A stretch of DNA of 64,000 nucleotides from Microbacterium sp. Root166. Lineage in GTDB: Bacteria > Actinomycetota > Actinomycetes > Actinomycetales > Microbacteriaceae. Under the pieces are notes generated by a model. It was given only the letters and a program-made list of their open reading frames with translations. It was not told the origin of the DNA and did not search any database. The stretch spans positions 372,001 to 436,000 of the forward strand of contig NZ_LMGL01000002.1 in assembly GCF_001427145.1 (NCBI RefSeq), written 5' to 3'. The first letter of the stretch is position 1. Each line of letters opens with the position of its first letter. This document shows, piece by piece, positions 19,360 to 27,802 of this stretch. A program made the position numbers and the translations under genes.

Positions 19360-19387
19360 TTGCGTGATGCGAATAGTGGGCTAAAGT
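19360..19387 (+). promoter_or_regulatory. promoter of the tRNA Gly-Cys-Val unit
   Basis: TTGCGT (19360-19365), a 16-bp spacer and TAAAGT (19382-19387). The first tRNA begins 37 nt downstream. The CCCGG/CCGGG hairpin at 19398-19415 lies in the leader. Confidence 0.5.
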
Positions 19388-19423
19388 CTTACGAGTGCCC
19401 GGGTGCGAATCCGGGAACGAAAT

Positions 19424-19496
19424 GCGGATGTAGCGCAGTTGGTAGCGCACAACCTTGCCAAGGTTGGGGTCGCGAGTTCGAGTCTCGTCATCCGCT
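19424..19496 (+). tRNA. tRNA-Gly (anticodon GCC)
   Basis: The acceptor stem is GCGGATG/CATCCGC with discriminator T. The anticodon arm CAACC-TTGCCAA-GGTTG gives GCC. The T-loop is TTCGAGT. CCA is not encoded. Confidence 0.94.
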
Positions 19497-19552
19497 CGAG
19501 TGCAGGGGTTTCTTTTCGGAGAGATCACGGCACGTGGGGTCACAAACCACAC

Positions 19553-19623
19553 GGTGGCGTGGCCGAGCGGCTAGGCACCGGCCTGCAAAGCCGTTTACAC
19601 GGGTTCGAATCCCGTCGCCACCT
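19553..19623 (+). tRNA. tRNA-Cys (anticodon GCA)
   Basis: The acceptor stem is GGTGGCG/CGCCACC with discriminator T. The anticodon loop CTGCAAA gives GCA. The T-arm reads GGGTTCGAATCCC. CCA is not encoded. Confidence 0.94.
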
Positions 19624-19651
19624 CCACTCAGTAACTCAAGAGCCCTCACGG

Positions 19652-19723
19652 GCGCGATTGGCGCAGCGGTAGCGCGCTTCCCTGACACGGAAGAGGTCAC
19701 TGGTTCGATCCCAGTATCGCGCA
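19652..19723 (+). tRNA. tRNA-Val (anticodon GAC)
   Basis: The acceptor stem is GCGCGAT/ATCGCGC with discriminator A. The anticodon arm CTTCC-CTGACAC-GGAAG gives GAC. Its body closely resembles the tRNA-Val(CAC) on the opposite strand 400 bp away, so the two are probably paralogues. Confidence 0.94.
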
Positions 19724-19728
19724 CACTG

Positions 19729-19753
19729 AAACCCCCGGAGTTCCGGGGGTTTT
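19729..19753 (+). terminator. terminator of the tRNA unit
   Basis: AAACCCCCGGA and TCCGGGGGTTT form an 11-bp stem ending in TTTT, 5 nt after tRNA-Val(GAC). Confidence 0.85.
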
Positions 19754-19783
19754 CTGCGTTTCAGGACACCGACGCCGGGCCGC

Positions 19784-19806
19784 TCCCGAGAATCTCGGGA
19801 CTTTCT
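19784..19806 (+). terminator. second terminator-like hairpin after the tRNA unit
   Basis: TCCCGAGA and TCTCGGGA are separated by one base (realistically a 7-bp stem with a 3-nt loop) and followed by CTTTCT. It would back up the first tRNA terminator. Confidence 0.5.
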
Positions 19807-19951
19807 GGTGGAACCGCGTAACGAATCCGCTCGATCCGCATCTTCCTCCATCGAAGGTGCCGCACCCCCCGTGGGCGGCATCCCATCCCGGCCATGGGCT
19901 GCGGATGACCGTCGATGCGTTTCGGCCCAGGGGGGACTGCGCATCGACGAG

Positions 19952-19988
19952 GGCCCCGCCTGTCTCCCTCCCCTTGGCAGGCGGGGCC
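19952..19988. other. long hairpin with pyrimidine-rich loop
   Basis: GGCCCCGCCTG and its complement form a perfect 11-bp stem around a 15-nt loop rich in C and U (tctccctcccctt). It may be a terminator, or part of an RNA whose loop could pair with Shine-Dalgarno sequences. Nothing else identifies it. Confidence 0.4.
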
Positions 19989-20023
19989 ATTCCTCGCCTC
20001 GGTGGCCGCTTCGGCGCGGCCGC

Positions 20024-20029
20024 TACACT
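20024..20029 (+). promoter_or_regulatory. -10 element of the thrS leader transcript
   Basis: TACACT ends 7 nt before ATG 20037, so the transcript would start at or next to that ATG. This is the only good -10 in front of thrS. Confidence 0.55.
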
Positions 20030-20036
20030 GAACGGC

Positions 20037-20105
20037 ATGGAACAGCGGCGGATGACCCGTGCGACCTCGGTCGCCGTCACCGGCACGCGAACGCTCGGCG
20101 CCTGA
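20037..20105 (+). CDS. candidate threonine-rich leader peptide of thrS
   Basis: A 22-codon ORF begins with ATG next to the predicted transcription start and ends with TGA 69 nt before the thrS start codon. Its last 17 residues read MTRATSVAVTGTRTLGA, five of them threonine (codons ACC, ACC, ACC, ACG, ACG). A peptide loaded with the amino acid used by the downstream synthetase is the hallmark of ribosome-mediated attenuation, as in thrL of E. coli. There is no Shine-Dalgarno, so translation would be leaderless. The ORF could be chance in GC-rich DNA; comparative evidence is lacking. Confidence 0.45.
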   Translation: MEQRRMTRATSVAVTGTRTLGA

Positions 20106-20128
20106 GCGGGCGGGGCGCATCATGCGCC
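20097..20128 (+). promoter_or_regulatory. alternative hairpins after the leader ORF
   Basis: Three segments can pair in exclusive ways: GGCGCC (20097-20102, at the leader stop codon), GGCGC (20114-20118) and GCGCC (20124-20128). A ribosome at the last Thr codon (20091-20093) would cover segment 1 and free segment 2 for segment 3. No U-run follows, so control might be by Rho or at translation. Inference only. Confidence 0.35.
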
Positions 20129-20174
20129 TGAAGCTGAGTAGCCTTGATCCGAGCCACTTCCAGGAGACTTTTCC

Positions 20175-22181
20175 GTGACTGACGTCAACTCGTCTGATGT
20201 GTCGTATCCCGCAGACGGATTCGCCCTCTTTCCCGATCGCTCCGTCGTCGCCCTGCGCGTCAACGGTGAGCTGAAAGACCTCGCCACGCGCGTCGAGGAG
20301 ACCGACGCCGTCGAGCCGGTCCTGATCGACAGCCCCGACGGACTGAACATCCTGCGCCACTCCGCGGCCCACGTGCTCGCTCAGGCGGTGCAGCGCATCA
20401 ACCCGCAGGCGAACCTCGGCATCGGTCCGCCGATCACCGACGGCTTCTACTACGACTTCGGCGTCGAGCAGCCGTTCACGCCCGAGGACGTGAAGGCGAT
20501 CGACAAGGAGATGCAGCGCATCATCCGCGAGGGGCAGCGCTTCGTCCGCCGCGTCGTGACCGACGAGGAGGCCCGGGTCGAGCTCGTGGGCGAACCCTTC
20601 AAGCTCGAGCTGATCGGGCTCAAGGGCGGGTCGAAGGAAGCCGCCGAAGGCGCGTCGGTCGAGGTCGGTGCGGGCGAGCTCACGATCTACGACAACGTCG
20701 ACCGCGACGGCCAGACGGTCTGGAAGGACCTCTGCCGGGGTCCCCACCTGCCGAGCACCCGCATGATCGGCAACGGCTGGGCTCTGCAGCGTGTGGCCGG
20801 CGCGTACTGGCGGGGGAGCGAGAAGAACCCCCAGCTGCAGCGCATCTACGGCACCGCGTGGCCCACGAAGGACGAGCTGCGCGCCTACCAGCTGCGCCTC
20901 GAAGAAGCGGCGAAGCGAGACCACCGCAAGCTCGGCAAGGAGCTGGACCTGTTCTCGTTCCCGGACGAGATCGGCTCAGGACTGTCGGTGTGGCATCCCC
21001 GCGGGGGCATGATCCGCCAGGAGATGGAGCAGCACGCGCTGCGCCGTCACCGTGCCGCCGGTTACACCTACGTGTACACGCCCCACATCTCGAAGCAGGA
21101 TCTGTTCCTGCAGTCGAACCACCTCCGCACCTACAAGGAGGGCATGTTCCCGCCCATCCACCTGGATGAGGAGCGGGACGCCGAAGGCGTCGTCACGAAG
21201 GCCGGCACCGACTACTACCTCAAGCCGATGAACTGCCCGATGCACATCCTGATCTTCAAGGAGCGCGCGCGCAGCTACCGCGACCTGCCGATGCGGCTCG
21301 CCGAGAACGGCACCGTGTACCGCAACGAGCTGTCCGGCGCCCTGCACGGCCTGACCCGCGTCCGCGGCTTCACCCAGGACGACTCGCACCTGTTCGTGAC
21401 GCCCGAGCAGCTGGAAGAGGAGACCACCCGCGTCCTCGAGTTCGTGATCTCGATGCTGCGGGACTTCGGCCTGAGCGAGTTCGAGCTCGAGCTGTCGATG
21501 CGCGACGACGAGAAGGACAAGTGGATCGGCTCGGACGAGTTCTGGGACTACTCCACAGACGCGCTGCGCAACGTCGCCGTGGCCAGCGGGCTCAAGCTCA
21601 CCGAGGTTCCCGGCGAGGCGGCGTTCTACGGCCCCAAGATCGACCTCAAGACCAAGGACGCGATCGGCCGCACCTGGCAGCTCTCCACGGTGCAGGTCGA
21701 CCCGAACCTGCCCGAGCGCTTCGAACTCGAATACACCGACCGTGACGGCCAGAAGAAGCGGCCGATCATGATCCACCGGGCGCTGTTCGGCTCGATCGAA
21801 CGGTTCTTCGCGATCCTGCTCGAGCACTACGCCGGCGCCTTCCCGGTCTGGCTGTCACCGGTCCAGGTCGTCGGCATCCCGGTCGCCGAGGAGTACGCCG
21901 ACTACCTCTCCGAGGTCATCGCGCAGCTGCGGTCCGACGGTGTCCGCGCGGATCTCGATCACAGCGACGACCGGATGCAGAAGAAGATCCGGACCCACAC
22001 CACGCAGAAGGTGCCGCTCATGCTGATCGCCGGCGAGCAGGACCGCGCGGGAGGAACCGTCTCGTTCCGCTTCCGTGACGGCACGCAGCAGAACGGCGTG
22101 CCGATCGCGGATGCGATCCGTCGCATCCACGACTCGATCGCGGCGCACACGCTCGTGAACACGGCGGAGGACTTCGCGTGA
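20175..22181 (+). CDS. thrS: threonine-tRNA ligase
   Basis: ThrRS charges tRNA-Thr and edits mis-charged Ser-tRNA. The 668-residue protein shows a TGS domain at the N-terminus, an editing domain that begins at [15 protein letters not shown], a class II catalytic core and a C-terminal anticodon-binding domain. The catalytic zinc ligands are C354 (PMNCPMHI), H405 (DDSHLF) and H534 (MIHRALFG). The start is GTG 20175 with AGGAG 8 nt upstream. It overlaps the HIT gene by 4 bp. A 150-nt leader with a Thr-rich ORF suggests regulation by threonine supply, which would be unusual for an actinobacterial thrS. Confidence 0.96.
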   Translation: MTDVNSSDVSYPADGFALFPDRSVVALRVNGELKDLATRVEETDAVEPVLIDSPDGLNILRHSAAHVLAQAVQRINPQANLGIGPPITDGFYYDFGVEQPFTPEDVKAIDKEMQRIIREGQRFVRRVVTDEEARVELVGEPFKLELIGLKGGSKEAAEGASVEVGAGELTIYDNVDRDGQTVWKDLCRGPHLPSTRMIGNGWALQRVAGAYWRGSEKNPQLQRIYGTAWPTKDELRAYQLRLEEAAKRDHRKLGKELDLFSFPDEIGSGLSVWHPRGGMIRQEMEQHALRRHRAAGYTYVYTPHISKQDLFLQSNHLRTYKEGMFPPIHLDEERDAEGVVTKAGTDYYLKPMNCPMHILIFKERARSYRDLPMRLAENGTVYRNELSGALHGLTRVRGFTQDDSHLFVTPEQLEEETTRVLEFVISMLRDFGLSEFELELSMRDDEKDKWIGSDEFWDYSTDALRNVAVASGLKLTEVPGEAAFYGPKIDLKTKDAIGRTWQLSTVQVDPNLPERFELEYTDRDGQKKRPIMIHRALFGSIERFFAILLEHYAGAFPVWLSPVQVVGIPVAEEYADYLSEVIAQLRSDGVRADLDHSDDRMQKKIRTHTTQKVPLMLIAGEQDRAGGTVSFRFRDGTQQNGVPIADAIRRIHDSIAAHTLVNTAEDFA

Positions 22182-22747
22182 CCGACGCGTCGACGGGCGC
22201 CGACTCCGCCGCGGAGTCCGCGCTCGTCGATGCGGGCACGCTCCCCGGTGTGCCCGACGGCTTCCAGCGCCTGTGGACTCCGCACCGCATGGCGTACATC
22301 CAGGCCGGTCCCGACCCGCTCCGCGAGCAGTGCCCGTTCTGCGCCGCGCCGCACAAGTCGGACGAGGACGGCCTCATCGTCGCCCGCGGGACCACCGCGT
22401 ACGCGCTGCTGAATCTGTTCCCGTACAACTCCGGGCACCTGCTGATCAATCCGTACCGGCACATCGCCACCTACGATCAGGCGACCCCGGAAGAGGTGGC
22501 CGAGATCGGCGAGCTCACCCAGCAGGCGATGCGGACCCTGCGCAAGGTCTCACGGTGCGACGGCTTCAACCTCGGGATGAACCAGGGCGCCGTCGCAGGA
22601 GCCGGGGTCGACGAGCACCTGCATCAGCACGTCGTGCCCCGGTGGTCATCGGACGCCAACTTCTTCCCGATCATCGCCCGCACCAAGGCCCTGCCGCAGC
22701 TGCTCGGTGACGTGCGTGTCGCGGTCGCGGAGGCCTGGGCGCGCTGA
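22178..22747 (+). CDS. HIT domain protein, probable Ap4A phosphorylase-like enzyme
   Basis: The 189-residue protein has the histidine triad H147-L-H149-Q-H151 in [10 protein letters not shown], and a CPFC pair (52-55) that may bind zinc. The homologous gene beside thrS in Mycobacterium tuberculosis encodes an Ap4A phosphorylase, so cleavage of dinucleoside polyphosphates is a reasonable inference. ThrRS makes Ap4A as a side product, which gives the pairing a rationale. It starts at GTG 22178 within GTGA, overlapping the thrS stop. In many actinobacteria pgsA and other phospholipid genes follow; here the next gene is pdxY on the other strand. Confidence 0.88.
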   Translation: MTDASTGADSAAESALVDAGTLPGVPDGFQRLWTPHRMAYIQAGPDPLREQCPFCAAPHKSDEDGLIVARGTTAYALLNLFPYNSGHLLINPYRHIATYDQATPEEVAEIGELTQQAMRTLRKVSRCDGFNLGMNQGAVAGAGVDEHLHQHVVPRWSSDANFFPIIARTKALPQLLGDVRVAVAEAWAR

Positions 22748-22849
22748 CCGCCGCATCCGGATGCCGCGGCCGTGGGTGGGCCCACGCGCCCCGAGGCTCC
22801 GCGCAGCGCGCAGCGATGCGTGGAGAGGGCGTGGGGAGCATCCGATCGA

Positions 22850-23701
22850 TCAGGCGACCTGGCGCACCTGGAACTGGAGGCGGGGGTGGGCGTAGGACTC
22901 CTGCGCCTGCACGAGCTGGAGCTCGCGCTCTCCCGAGGCGTGCGTGCGCTCGAGGAGGTCGAACACGCTCGACACCGTGCGTGCGAGGGAATCGGCCAGA
23001 TCGCCGGTGCGCCGGTGGTGTGCGGTGAACAGCGCCGCCGTCACGTCGCCGGATCCGTTGGCCTTCATCGGGATGCGCGGGGTCTGCACGAGCCACGCGC
23101 CGCTGTCGTCGACCGCGAGCATCTCGATGGTGTCCGGGGCGGCGTCGGGGCGCTCGACGCTCGTCACCAGCACGGTGCGGGGTCCGGTCGCGCGCACCAG
23201 CGCGACGGAGGCGAGCGTGGATTCGAGCGTGTCGGGCTCGGTGTCGGTGAGGTAGCCCAGCTCGAACTGGTTCGGCGTGATGAGGTCGGCGGCCGGCACC
23301 ACCCGATCGCGCAGGAGCACGGGAATCGCGGGCGCCACGAAGCAGCCGGACTTCGCGTTGCCCATCACCGGGTCGCACGCGTACACGGCGGCCGGGTTGG
23401 CGGCCTTCACGCGCTCCACCGTCTCGAGGATGACGTCTGCGACGCCTTCGCCGCCCTGGTAGCCGGAGAGGACCACGTCGATCTCCGGGAAGACGCCGCG
23501 CTCCTCGATGCCGAGGATCACGGCACGGAGATCGTCGGGGCTGATCAGGGGTCCGCGCCAGGCGCCGTAGCCGGTGTGATTGGAGAAGTTCACGGTGTAG
23601 ACGGGCAGCACCTCGACGCCGATGCGCTGCAGCGGGAACACGGCCGCCGAGTTGCCCACGTGGCCGTAGGCGACCGCCGATTGGATGGAGAGGATCTTCA
23701 C
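22850..23701 (-). CDS. pdxY: pyridoxal kinase
   Basis: The enzyme phosphorylates pyridoxal (salvage of vitamin B6) using ATP. The 283-residue protein has the ribokinase-fold start [18 protein letters not shown], the SGYQGG motif (79-84) and the anion-hole/catalytic GSGD at 216-219. The start is GTG 23701, 7 bp after the stop of the MocR-type regulator in the same direction; the ribosome-binding site is weak, so it probably relies on coupling. With pdxR, pdxS and pdxT it makes a compact locus covering salvage, control and de novo synthesis of PLP. Confidence 0.92.
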   Translation of the reverse strand: MKILSIQSAVAYGHVGNSAAVFPLQRIGVEVLPVYTVNFSNHTGYGAWRGPLISPDDLRAVILGIEERGVFPEIDVVLSGYQGGEGVADVILETVERVKAANPAAVYACDPVMGNAKSGCFVAPAIPVLLRDRVVPAADLITPNQFELGYLTDTEPDTLESTLASVALVRATGPRTVLVTSVERPDAAPDTIEMLAVDDSGAWLVQTPRIPMKANGSGDVTAALFTAHHRRTGDLADSLARTVSSVFDLLERTHASGERELQLVQAQESYAHPRLQFQVRQVA

Positions 23702-23708
23702 CGGTCGA

Positions 23709-25049
23709 TCATCGCATTCCGGCGACGCGGGATGCTCCCGCCGTCTCGACGGCCGCGGCGATGTCGGTTGCCAGCTGCTCGGACGCGGCGTCGTCGAGAT
23801 CGTGCACCGTCAGACGCAGCCGATGCGACGGTGCGGCCTCGGCGAGGGCGAAGTCGTCGCCGCCGCGCGCCAGCCAGCCGCGGCGCATGAGCTGCTCGGT
23901 GACCGGCCTGGCGGGCACGGGCAGCTCGATCCAGAGATTGAGCCCGTCGGCGGCGTCGGCGGGTATGCCGCGATCGGTCAGCAGCGCCGCGAACCGGGCG
24001 TTGCGGGCCGCGTAGTGCGCACCCGCGCGATCGATCTGCTCGAGCACGCCGGAATCGGTGACGAGCGCGTGCGTGAGGCGCTGCAGCAGGTGGCTCACCC
24101 AGGTCGTGCCGGGGGTCAGCCGCATCGCGAGGCGCTCGGCGGTGTCGGGATCGGATGCCGTCACCGCGAGGCACATGTCGGGGCCGAGGAACTTCGACAC
24201 CGATCGCACCAGCGCCCAACGCCGGTGGTCGGGCCCGATGATCGAGTGGTACGGCCGGCGGGAGAGCATCGAGAAGTGGTCGTCCTCGACGACCAGCACG
24301 TACGGATGCTCCTGCAGGAGCGCGCGGAGCTCGGCGGCTCGACGCGCGGAGACCGTCGCACCGCTGGGGTTCTGGGCCCGGGGAGTGCACAGCACCGCCC
24401 GGACGCCCTGCTCGAGAGCGGCCCGAAGCCCGTCGACGGTCATGCCCTCGTCGTCCACGGGCACCGGCACGGGGCGATACCCGCCGAGCCGGACGGTGTG
24501 GATGCTGGTCAGGAAGCAGGGATCCTCGAGAGCGACGGCATCCCCCCGCGTCAGCAGGTGCGCGAAGAGGCGTTCCACGGCATCGGCGGCCCCGCTCGTG
24601 ATGGTGAGGCGCATGGAGGCCGCGGGCGCGAGGTCCTGGCCCATCCATTCGCGGGCCCACGTCTCGAGGTCGCGGTCGATGACCGGCTCGCCGTAGAGCA
24701 CGGGGCGCCCGGCCACCCCGGCGAGGGCGGTCGTCAGGTCGGGGATCAGGTCCGGGTCGGGGTTTCCGGTCCCGACGTCGCGCAGCACGCTGTCGGCCGC
24801 GAAACCCTCCTGGGCGACGGGGGCGGGGTCGGCGACGTGAGTTCCGCCGCGTCCGCGGGTGACCACCACGCCCGCTCGGGTGAGCTGGCGGTACGCGGCG
24901 ACGGCGGTGTTGCGGTTGATTCCGAGGCTCTCCGCGAGGGCGCGCACCGGTGGAAGCGCATCGCCCGCCTGCAGGGACCCCCGTTCGACGAGCGCCCGCA
25001 GGCTGTCGGCGATCTCCGAGGCCGAGCGGCCCGTGATCTCGAGGTCCAT
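23709..25049 (-). CDS. pdxR: MocR-family PLP-binding transcription regulator, PdxR type
   Basis: The 446-residue protein joins an N-terminal GntR-type winged helix (about 10-75, with [16 protein letters not shown]) to an aminotransferase class I fold. The PLP lysine is K286 in [10 protein letters not shown], and the NPSG motif is at 227-230. PdxR proteins sense PLP and activate or repress pdxST. The position, divergent from pdxS and co-directional with pdxY, fits that role. ATG 25049 has AAAGACGG about 5 nt upstream. A TAGGAT -10 (25077-25072) overlaps one of two direct repeats, suggesting autoregulation. Confidence 0.88.
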   Translation of the reverse strand: MDLEITGRSASEIADSLRALVERGSLQAGDALPPVRALAESLGINRNTAVAAYRQLTRAGVVVTRGRGGTHVADPAPVAQEGFAADSVLRDVGTGNPDPDLIPDLTTALAGVAGRPVLYGEPVIDRDLETWAREWMGQDLAPAASMRLTITSGAADAVERLFAHLLTRGDAVALEDPCFLTSIHTVRLGGYRPVPVPVDDEGMTVDGLRAALEQGVRAVLCTPRAQNPSGATVSARRAAELRALLQEHPYVLVVEDDHFSMLSRRPYHSIIGPDHRRWALVRSVSKFLGPDMCLAVTASDPDTAERLAMRLTPGTTWVSHLLQRLTHALVTDSGVLEQIDRAGAHYAARNARFAALLTDRGIPADAADGLNLWIELPVPARPVTEQLMRRGWLARGGDDFALAEAAPSHRLRLTVHDLDDAASEQLATDIAAAVETAGASRVAGMR

Positions 25050-25071
25050 GTCACCGTCTTTCGTTGGTCCG

Positions 25072-25109
25072 ATCCTAGGTGCCGGTACATGCTATCTTTT
25101 GGCCTAGGT
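25072..25109. promoter_or_regulatory. pdxR-pdxS control region with CCTAGGT direct repeats
   Basis: CCTAGGT occurs at 25074-25080 and again at 25103-25109, 29 bp apart on the same strand. The first copy overlaps the minus-strand -10 of pdxR; between them lies TATCTT (25093-25098), a possible pdxS -10. MocR/PdxR proteins typically bind spaced direct repeats, so these are the candidate sites. Confidence 0.55.
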
Positions 25110-25164
25110 CAATCGACCGCTCCTCCACATCTTCGCGCACGGCGCGACATCGAAGGGATCCCCT

Positions 25165-26055
25165 GTGACCACTGCCGACACGGGAACCAGCCGCGTCAAG
25201 CGCGGACTCGCCGAAATGCTCAAGGGCGGCGTCATCATGGACGTCATCAACGTCGAGCAGGCGAAGATCGCCGAAGAGGCGGGCGCCGTCGCCGTGATGG
25301 CCCTCGAGCGGGTCCCGGCCGACATCCGCGCGCAGGGCGGTGTCTCGCGCATGAGCGACCCGGACATGATCGACAGCATCATCGACGCCGTGTCCATCCC
25401 GGTCATGGCGAAGGCCCGCATCGGCCACTTCGTCGAGGCCCAGGTGCTCCAGGAGCTCGGCGTCGACTACATCGACGAGTCCGAGGTCCTCTCGCCCGCC
25501 GACTACGTCAACCACATCGACAAGTGGGGCTTCACGGTTCCCTTCGTCTGCGGTGCGACCAACCTCGGCGAGGCGCTGCGCCGCATCAACGAGGGCGCCG
25601 CCATGATCCGCTCCAAGGGCGAGGCGGGCACCGGCGACGTCTCGGAGGCCACAAAGCACATCCGCAAGATCCGCAGCGAGATCAACGTCCTGCGCTCGAT
25701 GACGAAGGACGAGCTCTACGTCGCCGCGAAGGAGCTTCAGGCGCCGTACGACGTCGTCGCGGAGATCGCCGAGACCGGCCAGCTGCCCGTCGTGCTGTTC
25801 GTCGCCGGCGGCGTGGCGACCCCCGCCGACGCGGCGATGATGATGCAGCTGGGCGCGGACGGCGTGTTCGTCGGCTCGGGCATCTTCAAGTCCGGCAACC
25901 CCGCCGAGCGTGCCGCTGCGATCGTCAAGGCCACCACGTTCTACGACGACGCCAAGGTCGTCGCGGACGTCTCGCGCGGCCTCGGCGAGGCCATGGTCGG
26001 CATCAACGTGTCGGACCTGCCCGCCCCGCACCGCCTCGCCGAGCGCGGCTGGTAA
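25165..26055 (+). CDS. pdxS: pyridoxal 5'-phosphate synthase subunit PdxS
   Basis: PdxS builds PLP from ribose 5-phosphate, glyceraldehyde 3-phosphate and ammonia supplied by PdxT. The 296-residue (beta/alpha)8 protein is highly conserved. D26 ([10 protein letters not shown]) and the Schiff-base lysine K83 ([10 protein letters not shown]) are present, as is the phosphate-binding GEAGTGDV segment. The start is GTG 25165, with AAGGGA about 7 nt upstream. pdxT follows after 14 bp. It is divergent from pdxR, which probably controls it. Confidence 0.96.
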   Translation: MTTADTGTSRVKRGLAEMLKGGVIMDVINVEQAKIAEEAGAVAVMALERVPADIRAQGGVSRMSDPDMIDSIIDAVSIPVMAKARIGHFVEAQVLQELGVDYIDESEVLSPADYVNHIDKWGFTVPFVCGATNLGEALRRINEGAAMIRSKGEAGTGDVSEATKHIRKIRSEINVLRSMTKDELYVAAKELQAPYDVVAEIAETGQLPVVLFVAGGVATPADAAMMMQLGADGVFVGSGIFKSGNPAERAAAIVKATTFYDDAKVVADVSRGLGEAMVGINVSDLPAPHRLAERGW

Positions 26056-26069
26056 TCAGCGCCCCGCAC

Positions 26070-26666
26070 GTGTCGAGCATCCATCCCCGCGTCGGCGTCC
26101 TGGCTCTGCAGGGCGACGTCCGCGAACACGCGCGCGTCCTGAGCGGCCTCGGCGCCGACGTCACCCTGGTGCGCCGGCCGGAAGAGCTCGCCGCCGTCGA
26201 CGGGCTCGTGCTTCCCGGTGGGGAGTCGAGCGTCATCGACAAGCTGTCGCGCGCCTTCGGCATGCGTGAGCCCGTCCGCGACGCGATCGCGTCGGGCATG
26301 CCGGTGTACGGCACGTGCGCCGGCATGATCCTGCTCGCCGACCGCATCACCGACGGCATCGAGGGTCAGCAGACCTTCGGCGGCCTCGACGTCACCGTGC
26401 AGCGGAACGCCTTCGGCAGCCAGGTCGACTCCTTCGAGGTCGACCTGGCCGTCCCGGTGCTCGGCGATGAGCCGGTGCACGCGGTCTTCATCCGAGCGCC
26501 CCTGGTGGCGGATGCCGGACCCGGCGTGGAGCGGATCGCGGAGCTGGAGGACGGGCGCATCGTGGCGGTGCGGCAGGGGCCGCTGCTGGCGACGGCGTTC
26601 CATCCGGAGGTCAGCGGAGAGCACAGATTCCACCGGCTCTTCCTCGATACGGTGCGGTCGACCTGA
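26070..26666 (+). CDS. pdxT: pyridoxal 5'-phosphate synthase glutaminase subunit PdxT
   Basis: PdxT hydrolyses glutamine and channels ammonia to PdxS. The 198-residue class I amidotransferase has the nucleophile C83 in YGTCAGM, the oxyanion GGESS segment (50-54), and the His-Glu pair H178/E180 in AFHPEVSG. I chose GTG 26070 because it lies just upstream of the conserved RVGVLALQG start; the ribosome-binding site is poor, so coupling to pdxS is likely. Confidence 0.93.
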   Translation: MSSIHPRVGVLALQGDVREHARVLSGLGADVTLVRRPEELAAVDGLVLPGGESSVIDKLSRAFGMREPVRDAIASGMPVYGTCAGMILLADRITDGIEGQQTFGGLDVTVQRNAFGSQVDSFEVDLAVPVLGDEPVHAVFIRAPLVADAGPGVERIAELEDGRIVAVRQGPLLATAFHPEVSGEHRFHRLFLDTVRST

Positions 26667-26686
26667 CGCGCGGCCGCTCGGCGCGT

Positions 26687-26692
26687 TAGATT
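26687..26692 (+). promoter_or_regulatory. -10 element, leaderless start for the EVE-like gene
   Basis: TAGATT ends 7 nt before ATG 26700. No Shine-Dalgarno is present. Confidence 0.55.
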
Positions 26693-26699
26693 CTGACGC

Positions 26700-27224
26700 A
26701 TGACGATCAACGACTGGTGGCGCGATCGTCCCGAGGAGCGGTATTGGATGATCGCTCCATCGCGGGGGATTGTGGGGGATGCTCTCTCGGCGCCGAAGGC
26801 GTCGGACGATCGACGATTCGAGTGGTCGCACGAGCTGGTGGGGTACACCGAGCCCGGCGACACGCTGTTCGTCTGGGACAGAACACTGCCGGTGCCCGGC
26901 ATCGGCGCCTGGGGGCGCGTGCTCGGTCCGCTCGGCGAGGAGAGCCGCACCCGTCGCGGTGACGACGACGTGCCGCACTGGCGCATGCCTGTGAGCGACA
27001 CGCTCCGGCTGGCGAGTCCGATCACCCTCACCGCGCTGCGCCGCATAGGAGGCGACATCGTCTCCGTGCGCGATGAGGTCGAGGCGCTGAGCGAGGGGCC
27101 GGTGTACTTCCCGTTCATCGGCTCGCCGGCCACTCTCGCCCCCGCGCCGGCGTACCTCTCGAAGGTGCCGCGCGACCTGGTCGCGCTGCTGTCGTCGCGG
27201 TTCGGCTTCGAGTTCGCGCTCTGA
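26700..27224 (+). CDS. hypothetical protein, possibly EVE/PUA-like
   Basis: This 174-residue protein is not confidently recognised. Its layout recalls EVE/PUA-like nucleic-acid-binding domains that recognise modified bases: ERYWMIAPSR near the start, then GYTEPGDTLFVWD, then GIGAWGRVLGP. There are no catalytic motifs and no membrane segments. It probably begins a two-gene unit with the DUF1697 gene 4 bp downstream. Neither gene belongs to the usual pdxT-yebC neighbourhood, so this pair may be a lineage-specific insertion. Base composition does not stand out from its neighbours. Confidence 0.55.
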   Translation: MTINDWWRDRPEERYWMIAPSRGIVGDALSAPKASDDRRFEWSHELVGYTEPGDTLFVWDRTLPVPGIGAWGRVLGPLGEESRTRRGDDDVPHWRMPVSDTLRLASPITLTALRRIGGDIVSVRDEVEALSEGPVYFPFIGSPATLAPAPAYLSKVPRDLVALLSSRFGFEFAL

Positions 27225-27228
27225 TCCC

Positions 27229-27762
27229 GTGACGAGATGGGTCGCGCTGCTGCGCGGAGTGAACGTGGGCGGGATCACGATCCGCAACGCCGATCTGGCG
27301 GCCGTGTTCACGCAGCTGGGCTTCACCGAGGTGCGCACGGTGCTCGCGAGCGGCAATGTCCGTTTCGAGACGGATGCCGCGGCATCCGCTCGCTCGAAGC
27401 TGAAGGCGACGGTCGAGAAGGCGCTCCGCGAGAGGTTCGGGTACGACGCGTGGATCGTGCTCGTCACGGCCGCCGAACTGGCACGGGCCGCAGACGGGTT
27501 CCCGTTCGACGAGACCGACGCGAACCGGCAGCCGTGGCTGATCTTCTGCGTCGACGACGAGACGGCACGTGAACTCGCGGACGCGGCGGCGACGATGGAT
27601 GCGACGACCGACCCGGTCGCCGCCGGCCGCGGAGTCGTCTACTGGAACCCGGTGAAGGGGACCACGGTCGACACTCCCTTCGCAAAGCTCATCGCCAAGG
27701 CCGCGTACAAGCCGCGCACCACCAATCGCAACCTGCGCACCGTCCGGAAGATCCTCGCCTGA
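27229..27762 (+). CDS. DUF1697 family protein
   Basis: The 177-residue protein has the DUF1697 signature WVALLRGVNVGG at its start, followed by LASGNVRFET and a C-terminal NRNLRTVRKIL segment. The family is widespread and uncharacterised. The start is GTG 27229, 4 bp after the preceding stop, with no Shine-Dalgarno, so translation is likely coupled to the upstream gene. Confidence 0.88.
   Translation: MTRWVALLRGVNVGGITIRNADLAAVFTQLGFTEVRTVLASGNVRFETDAAASARSKLKATVEKALRERFGYDAWIVLVTAAELARAADGFPFDETDANRQPWLIFCVDDETARELADAAATMDATTDPVAAGRGVVYWNPVKGTTVDTPFAKLIAKAAYKPRTTNRNLRTVRKILA
27372..27387. repeat. second GGATGCCGCGGCATCC palindrome
   Basis: Identical to the 16-bp palindrome at 6341-6356, here inside the DUF1697 coding region, where it encodes a Asp-Ala-Ala-Ala-Ser run. 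Confidence 0.6.
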
Positions 27763-27796
27763 ACCCCGAGCCCGGGCACACGTCCCGCGGGAGGTT

Positions 27797-27802
27797 TAGA
27801 AT
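27797..27802 (+). promoter_or_regulatory. -10 element of yebC
   Basis: TAGAAT, 78 nt before the yebC start codon. No good -35 match is visible. Confidence 0.5.

Larger units (their letters stand above)
19754..20036. other. gene-free stretch between tRNAs and the thrS leader
   Basis: About 280 bp with no protein gene that I can support. It holds two hairpins (19784-19806 and 19952-19988) and, at its right end, a -10 element (TACACT) for the short Thr-rich ORF. An independent small RNA is possible but cannot be shown from the sequence. Confidence 0.5.

Noticed and set aside
19398..19415. T-arm-like CCCGG...CCGGG sequence upstream of tRNA-Gly, possibly a tRNA remnant
   Set aside because: The loop is 8 nt and reads GTGCGAAT rather than TTCGAAT, and no acceptor, D or anticodon arm can be drawn around it.
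19198..19723. Integration site at the tRNA cluster
   Set aside because: I found no integrase gene, no repeat of a tRNA 3' end and no composition change next to the cluster.
19857..20105. An 82-codon protein gene reading through the gap before thrS
   Set aside because: Only its last 22 codons follow a promoter-like -10; the upstream part has no start signal, crosses the long hairpin and looks non-coding.
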